Source: Halopseudomonas oceani (GTDB lineage Bacteria > Pseudomonadota > Gammaproteobacteria > Pseudomonadales > Pseudomonadaceae). From it: DNA of 64,000 bases. Below the pieces are notes generated by a model. It had not been told where the DNA came from. It saw nothing but the letters and a program-made list of their open reading frames with translations, and did no database searches. Both the position numbers and the translations under genes were made by a program. The stretch spans positions 111,827 through 175,826 of the forward strand of contig NZ_PPSK01000007.1 of assembly GCF_002903165.1 (NCBI RefSeq), read 5' to 3'. Shown here one piece after another: positions 58,798 through 64,000 of the stretch (its first letter is position 1; each line of letters starts with the position of its first letter).

Positions 58798-58879
58798 CGC
58801 GTGGCGGGTTGACAGCTGCTGTATGGTGGTTAAAAAGAGCGCCTCACGCGCTCGTGACCACTCGGCATCAGGACTCACC

Positions 58880-59578
58880 ATGGACGACAAGGCACTCCGT
58901 GAACTCTTTGACCGGCAGGCTGCCGGATACGATCAGCAGTGGGCGCACATGGCTCCCATTCGTGATGCGTTGCACTTTCTCCTTGAGGCGGTGTTCTTCC
59001 CGCTGCCGGTTAACGCCAATGTGTTGTGCGTCGGCGCGGGTACTGGCCAGGAGCTGTTGCATCTGGCCATCGCCCATCCGAGCTGGCGATTTACCGCGGT
59101 GGAACCGGCTGGTGCGATGCTTGAGCAATGTCAGCTGAATGCAGAGCGGTTGGGCGTTGCTGATCGTTGTACCTTTCATCATGGTTATCTCGACTCGTTA
59201 ACCAACGACCCGCGCTTCGATGCGGCGACCAGCTTTCTGGTATCGCAGTTCATTCTCGATCGTCACGCCCGCACGGATTTCTTTCAGCAGATTGCCCGGC
59301 GCCTTAAACCGGGCGGACTACTCGCTAATGCAGACCTTACTGGCTGTGCCGACCCGGAGCAGCAGCGGCGCCTGATTGCATTATGGGCGCAGGCGATGTC
59401 TGCCGAGCCGGTTACTGCCGAGACTCTGCATAACATGCAGCAGGTTTACAGCAACGATGTGGCGGTGTTGCCAGCGGCAGAGGTAGAGTCGATCATCAGC
59501 GCTGGCGGGTTTTCGACTCCCGTCGTTTTCCATCAGGCGGGAATGATTCAGGCATGGGCTGCGACCCGCCGACTGTGA
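58880..59578 (+). CDS. Class I SAM-dependent methyltransferase
   Basis: Cytoplasmic methyltransferase of 232 residues. Motif I is VLCVGAGTGQELLHLA (near residue 48), followed by FTAVEPAGAML (motif II) and LKPGGLLANADLTG. AGGA lies 7 bases before the ATG at 58880. The substrate is not evident. It lies 82 bases after the NIT receptor and 26 bases before a lipoprotein gene. Confidence 0.85.
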   Translation: MDDKALRELFDRQAAGYDQQWAHMAPIRDALHFLLEAVFFPLPVNANVLCVGAGTGQELLHLAIAHPSWRFTAVEPAGAMLEQCQLNAERLGVADRCTFHHGYLDSLTNDPRFDAATSFLVSQFILDRHARTDFFQQIARRLKPGGLLANADLTGCADPEQQRRLIALWAQAMSAEPVTAETLHNMQQVYSNDVAVLPAAEVESIISAGGFSTPVVFHQAGMIQAWAATRRL

Positions 59579-59604
59579 GTGGCTGTGCTAGCGGAGGTGT
59601 GATC

Positions 59605-60090
59605 ATGACTAGACTGATAGCGGGCTGGTTCGCTTTGCTGCTGCTCAGTGGCTGTGCCAGCAGCTACTGGAATCAGCCGCTTCCCGAGCGGCTGACCGAA
59701 AACATCTACCTCACCGCAAGCAATGCCGGAACTGGCCTGATCAGCTTCTTGCAGCGCAACGATGGCCGAATGGTGGACGTGGATACCTACCTTGACGCCA
59801 GCATGTCTCGCGCCGAGAACCAGAGGGTACAGGCACAGTGCAAGGTCGATATTGACGCCCTCATTGGCGGCAAGGTCAACGGCCTGCCTCTGGCGTTGCC
59901 GGCCTATCAGACCCTGTCTGCGCTTGACTGTGAGCAATATCGGCTGGTGCTGGAAACCGGCCCGGAAACCCTCTACCAATACAGCTCCGGCGGGACCGGG
60001 ATTGTTGTCATCCATCTGCGTGGTCGTTTTGCGGTGTCGAGCAAGGAACGTCACGGCACAACCGTTTATGTTCTGCGTGCGGCTGACTGA
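59605..60090 (+). CDS. Putative lipoprotein, 161 aa
   Basis: No family recognised. The signal peptide ends with lipobox LLSGC (Cys near residue 17). The mature part is a mixed alpha/beta domain with ENIYLTASNAGTGLISFL and a C-terminal strand pair TGIVVIHLRGRFAVSS. GGAGG lies 7 bases before the ATG at 59605. It closely follows the methyltransferase gene, 26 bases away. Confidence 0.72.
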   Translation: MTRLIAGWFALLLLSGCASSYWNQPLPERLTENIYLTASNAGTGLISFLQRNDGRMVDVDTYLDASMSRAENQRVQAQCKVDIDALIGGKVNGLPLALPAYQTLSALDCEQYRLVLETGPETLYQYSSGGTGIVVIHLRGRFAVSSKERHGTTVYVLRAAD

Positions 60091-60108
60091 ACACCTGCGG
60101 CGGCGCGC

Positions 60109-60690
60109 ATGGGATGGCAAACAGACAGTGGAACAGCAGTGAATATCAGAAGCACAGCGCAGCTTATCGATTGGGTCAACCACGGCAACAAGGTCAAGTA
60201 CGTCTTTTTCTGGGGGCATCAGGAAAAGGGCAGCGAGGTCACCAAAAGCTGCTTCAGCCAGTGGTATGACGCCGGGTTTGAGGTTGATGGGCAGTCGTTC
60301 CTTACCGCTGAGCATTACATGATGTACCAGAAGGCGCGTCTGTTTGCTGATGGCGCTGCGTGCGAGCGGGTTCTGGCTGCCGGCAATCCGGCAAAGGCGA
60401 AAGCCGTCGGCCGCGAGGTGGTCGGATTTGATCAGCAGCGCTGGGAAGAGGCCAGATTCGAGATTGTGATTGATGCCAATATGGCCAAGTTTTCCCAGAA
60501 TCCCGAGCTGAAGGCTTTTTTGCTGGGCACCGAAGACAGGGTGCTGGTTGAAGCTAGTCCAGTGGATCGGATCTGGGGCATCGGTCTGGCGCAGGATGCC
60601 GCCGCAGCGGAAAACCCCAACAGTTGGAAGGGACTCAATTTGCTCGGTTTTGCCTTGATGGAAGTACGTGAACGGCTGCGCAGGTCATAG
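60109..60690 (+). CDS. NADAR-family protein (YbiA-like)
   Basis: NADAR (DUF1768) protein of up to 193 residues. Motifs include KYVFFWGHQEKG, FLTAEHYMMYQKARLF, and DRIWGIGLAQDAAAAENPNSWKGLNLLGFALM, all typical. YbiA in E. coli cleaves riboflavin pathway intermediates; other members remove ADP-ribose from nucleic acid bases. The start is uncertain: ATG 60109 or GTG 60139, which has GGAA 6 bases upstream. It is 18 bases after the lipoprotein gene. Confidence 0.85.
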   Translation: MGWQTDSGTAVNIRSTAQLIDWVNHGNKVKYVFFWGHQEKGSEVTKSCFSQWYDAGFEVDGQSFLTAEHYMMYQKARLFADGAACERVLAAGNPAKAKAVGREVVGFDQQRWEEARFEIVIDANMAKFSQNPELKAFLLGTEDRVLVEASPVDRIWGIGLAQDAAAAENPNSWKGLNLLGFALMEVRERLRRS

Positions 60691-60979
60691 CGGCCTGGCC
60701 GTAGCCAGCGAACTTGAGTCAGGTCGGGCAAATGGCGAAGCCGAACGGTGCCGACTGCTGAGGGAGCACCATGGGAAGGGCAATCCAGGCAGATGGCCAG
60801 TGACAATTTGCTCGGAACTGTAACTGTTGACCTAGAGCGCCATCCATTAGGCTCTGCAGGCAATGGCAGATTCAAGCGCAGTTACCGATACGCCCGGTTT
60901 GCTGCCAGCGGTTTGCGCTCTTCTTGGCCCGGCACCCGCCCGAGTTTGAGCTAATGCACGATTATTAAAGGGAATTGGT

Positions 60980-61531
60980 ATGAAGTCCGCACTATTGGTA
61001 GTGGACGTGCAGAGTGGGGTATTTGGTTCGGCCAATCCGCCGTTCCAGTCCGATGCCGTCATCCATAACATCAATGCACTGGTCGGACATGCCAACGCGC
61101 AGGGGCTCAAGACCGTGCTGATCCAGCATCAAATACCCGGAATGCTTGAGCCTGACAGCCCTGCTTGGCAACTGTACGCTGGCCTGACCGATGCCGAGCA
61201 ACGGATCAATATACGGAAGCACACACCGGATGCATTTCAGGGCACCGACCTTGCCGACCGGCTAGCGGAAGAGAGTATCGAACACCTGATTATTTGCGGT
61301 TACGCAAGCGACTTCTGTATTGACAGGACCGCGTTCAGCGCGGCGAGTCGTGGCTATCAGGTGAGTCTGGTGGAAGACGCCCATGCCACCCATGACAAAC
61401 CCCATCTTGATGCTCGCTCGATTATCGCGCATCACAGTTTCACGTTATCCAAGCACCCCAATATCGGGCTGACCTCCACCCGGGCGCTGACCCAGGGTGC
61501 TCCCATCAGGAGAATGTCGAATCATGAATGA
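60980..61531 (+). CDS. Isochorismatase-like cysteine hydrolase
   Basis: Cytoplasmic hydrolase of 183 residues. The catalytic triad is Asp9 (ALLVVDVQ), Lys80 (RKHTPDAF) and Cys113 (GYASDFCIDRTAF). Relatives hydrolyse isochorismate, nicotinamide or ureidoacrylate-type amides; the substrate cannot be decided. AAAGGGAATTGGT precedes the ATG at 60980. Its last 8 bases overlap the VOC gene (start 61524). Confidence 0.88.
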   Translation: MKSALLVVDVQSGVFGSANPPFQSDAVIHNINALVGHANAQGLKTVLIQHQIPGMLEPDSPAWQLYAGLTDAEQRINIRKHTPDAFQGTDLADRLAEESIEHLIICGYASDFCIDRTAFSAASRGYQVSLVEDAHATHDKPHLDARSIIAHHSFTLSKHPNIGLTSTRALTQGAPIRRMSNHE

Positions 61532-61895
61532 GCATGAAAAACTGAACTATGTGGAGTTGGGGGCGAAGGATCTGGAGGCCACCAAGCGCTTTTTCTCCTC
61601 CGCGTTTGGCTGGACCTTCATAGACTACGGCCCCGAATACACGGCATTTTCCGGCCAAGGCCTGGACGGCGGGTTCTTCAAGGCAGATACCGGTAATCGC
61701 GCAGACAGCGGCGGCGCGCTGCTGGTGTTCTACAGCGCAGATCTGACCTCCACCTTGAACAAGGTGGTTGCCTGCGGCGGGGAGGTGGTTAGACCGATTT
61801 TCGAGTTCCCCGGCGGTTGTCGCTTTCACTTCATCGAGCCCAGCGGCAATGAATTTGCGGTCTGGTCGGAAGCGCGCTCGGCAGTCAATCGGTAA
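61524..61895 (+). CDS. VOC-superfamily protein (glyoxalase-like)
   Basis: Single-domain VOC protein of 123 residues. The segment YVELGAKDLEATKRFFSSAFGW holds the first beta-alpha-beta unit, and FHFIEPSGNEFAVWS closes the metal site, with a Glu ligand. The start lies inside the end of the isochorismatase-like gene, with CAGGAGAA about 10 bases before. Coupled expression suggests a shared substrate, but this is inference. Confidence 0.87.
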   Translation: MNEHEKLNYVELGAKDLEATKRFFSSAFGWTFIDYGPEYTAFSGQGLDGGFFKADTGNRADSGGALLVFYSADLTSTLNKVVACGGEVVRPIFEFPGGCRFHFIEPSGNEFAVWSEARSAVNR

Positions 61896-61932
61896 TCTGT
61901 ACCCCGCGCCCTGAACGCAACGGAGACCTGTA

Positions 61933-62298
61933 ATGAAAAATTGGCTGTTGGTTATCGCCCTGGCCGTAATGCTGGTTGGCTGCGCCGAGCCAGTACCGGA
62001 AAACCGGCTGGATTATGTTGGTGAATGGCGCAGCAAGGAGATGAGCCTGCTGATCCTGACCGACGGTTCCGTGGCCTACCAGCGCCTGAAAGGGGGCGGG
62101 AGCACCTCCATCACGGGGCCGATGCAGGGGTTTGATGGCGACGACTTTGTGGTCGGCGTGCTGTTCATGACCACCCGGTTTGAGGTCAGTGAACCGCCCC
62201 ATGAGGTCGATGGTGAGTGGACCATGATCGTCGACGGGGTTCGGTTGTGGCGGGTGGCAGAGAAGTCGGTCCCCGTTGAGCTTAAGAACACCATCTGA
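61933..62298 (+). CDS. Putative lipoprotein, 121 aa
   Basis: No family recognised. Signal MKNWLLVIALAVMLVGC ends with a lipobox. The rest is a beta-rich domain (YVGEWRSKEMSLLILTDGS) that looks like a lipocalin-like single-sheet repeat. ACGGAGA lies 7 bases before the ATG. It is one of three small exported-protein genes at this end. Confidence 0.7.
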   Translation: MKNWLLVIALAVMLVGCAEPVPENRLDYVGEWRSKEMSLLILTDGSVAYQRLKGGGSTSITGPMQGFDGDDFVVGVLFMTTRFEVSEPPHEVDGEWTMIVDGVRLWRVAEKSVPVELKNTI

Positions 62299-62360
62299 CA
62301 ACAGCGTCATGGCACATAAACCGCCAGCTCGGCAATGTCAGTCGAGAAGAGGGTAAACAC

Positions 62361-62816
62361 ATGAAAACACCAATCTGCTTCGTCCTCCTAGCGGCATTCT
62401 GCGCCCCCGTGTGGGCTGCCGTCACCGAACAGGATGTAGCTGCCGCGCGGGAGCCTGCACTTGGCGGCGACGCCAATGCAACGGCCACGCTGTTCAGCCT
62501 GTATGCAGACGCCGATGGCGCAGTGGCGGAATGGATTAACGAAACCCTGGGGGAAGTCGCTCAGGCTTATCCCGGAGTATTCCTTGCTCAGTTGGTTGAA
62601 TATAACCGCGGCGCTGCTTGCACCAACATCGTTGCGCTTGGTCCGGACCTTGTGGACGAGTATCAGCTACAGGCCAACGAGCTGACAGCCCGCCGCGCAG
62701 CGCTGTTATCAGTCAATGACGCACCACTGCTGCATGCGCGAGAGCGCTGCGTCGAACAGCTAGATCAGGCTATCGCACGATCCACTGCCGCGGCCGCGTT
62801 GATGAATGCCGACTGA
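62361..62816 (+). CDS. Hypothetical exported protein, 151 aa
   Basis: Signal peptide MKTPICFVLLAAFCAPVWA, cleaved near residue 19, is followed by a helical Ala-rich domain. Two cysteines (ACTNI and RERCVEQ) could form a disulfide. No family recognised. The gap to the previous gene is 62 bases. Start context GAAGAGGG supports the ATG. Confidence 0.7.
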   Translation: MKTPICFVLLAAFCAPVWAAVTEQDVAAAREPALGGDANATATLFSLYADADGAVAEWINETLGEVAQAYPGVFLAQLVEYNRGAACTNIVALGPDLVDEYQLQANELTARRAALLSVNDAPLLHARERCVEQLDQAIARSTAAAALMNAD

Positions 62817-63571
62817 CAAGGTAATGCTCTCATCACCGCGTGTTGAGGCCACAGAGCGCGCGCAGTTCAACGTTGTACGCTATCCGGCGCAAAGACCTCT
62901 GATGTCAGGGGCACCGCTTCAAGTGGCACAGCGGCTTTACCTGCAACGGTGATGGGATTAATGTCGTGGTATGGCAATAAGCCTGTCTCAGGAGCCCAAG
63001 GATGGAGCGCAGACCTACTGACACTGCAAACGAGTTCGTAACCATTCTCTCCTGTCTGCCCGGGGTCAGCGGTTTGTTGGTCGCCCCGGTTAGCGGAGCA
63101 TTCAGGCAAGCTCTCGCAGCAACGTTCGGTAAACGTCACATCAAGGCTGATGCCGGCGCGCGCAATGATGGGGCGGTGGGCAGCGTCGTGCATACCATCT
63201 CCTCAATTTTCCAATATTCAGTTCATTGCCTGCGCCTGTTCGGCGCGATCATCGTGGCAGTATTCCAGAGAAAGCTCAGACATCCAGGCGCAGTTTTTTG
63301 TCAGCGAGGCTCTTCCAACGTATTAGCGGATAGTGGCTGCGGCAGTTCTATACTTAACCCGATTATATGTAGATCGACATGCCATACAGGTTTATTGAAA
63401 TCACGAAATGCGGACGTCACGCTATTGCAGCGGGTGTTGTAGGGTTGGCAGTAACTCATTGTTTTAAAATATTTTTTCAACCGACCGGCTTGAGCATGGA
63501 GTGGTGATATGAAGAAGTCACTGATATGCAATGATGAAGCCGCCGGTCCACTCAACTGTTAAGTTACAAAC
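62817..63571. other. Gene-poor, increasingly AT-rich stretch
   Basis: No convincing gene is seen. Open frames exist on both strands (62867-63193 minus, 63002-63442 plus) but overlap each other, lack ribosome sites and show no family features. AT content rises after about 63200. An ACTTAAC heptamer occurs at 63352 and a palindromic attC-like structure at 63475-63564. Likely a degenerate or recombination-derived spacer. Confidence 0.6.
63475..63564 (+). repeat. attC-like palindromic site before the last ORF
   Basis: The 90-base element starts with TTTCAAC and ends with GTTAAGT, which fits the GTTRRRY core of integron sites. Inner arms ACCGACCGGCTT (63480-63491) and AAGCCGCCGGT (63537-63547) pair with one unpaired extra base, as the L boxes of attC sites do. 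The segment just before the final core, CTCAACT, resembles known attC ends. The first core misfits the consensus at one base (T in place of R). Confidence 0.45.
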
Positions 63572-63940
63572 ATGACTACCGAGCAGAAGAGAGAATATCC
63601 AGAAGAATACGAGTTTGTTGGCTTTTTTGAGTGCGAGCCGCAAATGACGGATAGTGATGTCCCTTGGTGCTATAACACAGCGGCGTACACTACCGTCCGA
63701 AATGGGCTTCGTGTTGAATGTACAATTAGCCCAGGCTACGGCGATATGGATTTGTTAGTCCTGAATGGCGAGGAGCAATTGGTACGCTTGTCTGTCAACC
63801 ATATTCAGAAAATTGAGTTTGAGGCAACGGCTGAGTCTGAAAAAATGATAGTGGAGTTTAATGAAGGCACGATTCTTCATCCTCTTATTCTGCAATTGAA
63901 ACCAACGGTAAATGTATCATGGGGCACCGAGCAGCAATAA
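63572..63940 (+). CDS. Hypothetical protein in a putative gene cassette, 122 aa
   Basis: No family recognised; no signal or membrane span. It is acidic and beta-rich (CTISPGYGDMDLLVLNGEEQ). Its codon use is clearly more AT-rich than the rest of the window, with AGA, ATA, TTA and AAA common, which points to transfer. The ATG lies 7 bases after a GTTAAGT core site and the stop lies 1 base before ACTTAAC. Such tight framing is characteristic of integron cassettes. No ribosome site is visible; cassette ORFs often lack a good one. Confidence 0.65.
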   Translation: MTTEQKREYPEEYEFVGFFECEPQMTDSDVPWCYNTAAYTTVRNGLRVECTISPGYGDMDLLVLNGEEQLVRLSVNHIQKIEFEATAESEKMIVEFNEGTILHPLILQLKPTVNVSWGTEQQ

Positions 63941-63941
63941 A

Positions 63942-63948
63942 ACTTAAC
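63942..63948 (+). repeat. Integron-type RYYYAAC core after the last ORF
   Basis: ACTTAAC matches RYYYAAC and is the exact reverse complement of the GTTAAGT core at 63558-63564. A second imperfect inverted repeat (63952-63963 with 63989-64000) follows, as expected for the start of an attC site that runs out of the window. Confidence 0.45.
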
Positions 63949-64000
63949 AAGTGACTGTGGTGTCAATGCCTCAAATCAGGCTGTTTTTTCACGCCACGGT

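Noticed and set aside
60827..60855. TTGACCTAGAGC...TTAGGCTC as a MerR-type promoter
   Set aside because: The two half-sites are not symmetrical and no merR-like gene is nearby; likely chance.
63352..63564. A single attC from ACTTAAC (63352) to GTTAAGT (63558)
   Set aside because: At about 213 bases it is longer than usual attC sites, and the arms next to the cores do not pair; the inner 90-base structure fits better.

Overview
The window is a high-GC gammaproteobacterial chromosome segment that reads as Pseudomonadaceae. The evidence is an AlgB/KinB pair, an ANR-type FNR regulator beside the cbb3 oxidase assembly genes, an efeUOBM iron operon, WbpM-like and MobA/MoaB/MoeA blocks, and ordinary Pseudomonas-style codon use. 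A sodium-channel-like protein, a TRAP transporter and several chemoreceptors would fit a marine or halotolerant lineage (Halopseudomonas-like). That placement is an inference, not something read from a marker gene.

Layout. 1-7.6 kb: end of pgi, a wbpM-type O-antigen dehydratase, then galE, glmS and an Aer-type receptor on the minus strand. 7.9-13.4 kb: acnA, a tRNA-Pro(CGG), and molybdenum cofactor genes (mobA divergent from moaB-moeA). 13.7-17.9 kb: the ferrous iron operon efeU-efeO-efeB-efeM. 18.0-22.8 kb: glpK, a YbaK-type deacylase, glpD and an MDR oxidoreductase. 23-27.7 kb: an unknown gene, a hybrid sensor kinase converging on a LuxR-type regulator, a bacterial voltage-gated sodium channel homologue, and apt. 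27.7-37.2 kb: a respiratory block on one strand, ccoNOQP, ccoGHIS, a SafE-like membrane protein and anr, with two ANR-like sites. 37.5-43.4 kb: a hydrolase, a chemoreceptor and a TRAP transporter (dctQM divergent from dctP). 43.5-46.1 kb: mrp/apbC, dcd and a TorF-like porin with a candidate sigma-54 promoter. 46.3-50.9 kb: small stress-type genes and algB-kinB. 51-56.6 kb: LysE exporter with AraC regulator, LOG protein, a SatD/DUF3307 pair, GFA protein and PaiB. 56.8-62.8 kb: NIT-domain chemoreceptor, methyltransferase, NADAR protein, isochorismatase-like hydrolase, VOC protein and three small exported proteins. 62.8-64 kb: a gene-poor, increasingly AT-rich stretch ending in a small ORF closely framed by integron-type core sites.

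How the genes work together. The cco genes build, copper-load and run a high-affinity oxidase, and anr lies downstream on the same strand as its likely oxygen-responsive regulator. efeUOBM should import iron, probably under Fur. algB-kinB is a complete two-component operon. The most interesting structures are three. First, a 20-bp inverted repeat (GCTAAT-N8-ATTAG[C/T]) occurs upstream of both the SatD operon and the LOG gene, over each apparent -35. Second, the right end looks like a gene cassette. Third, the metal-site motif in the efe operon has been lost from EfeO but kept in EfeM.
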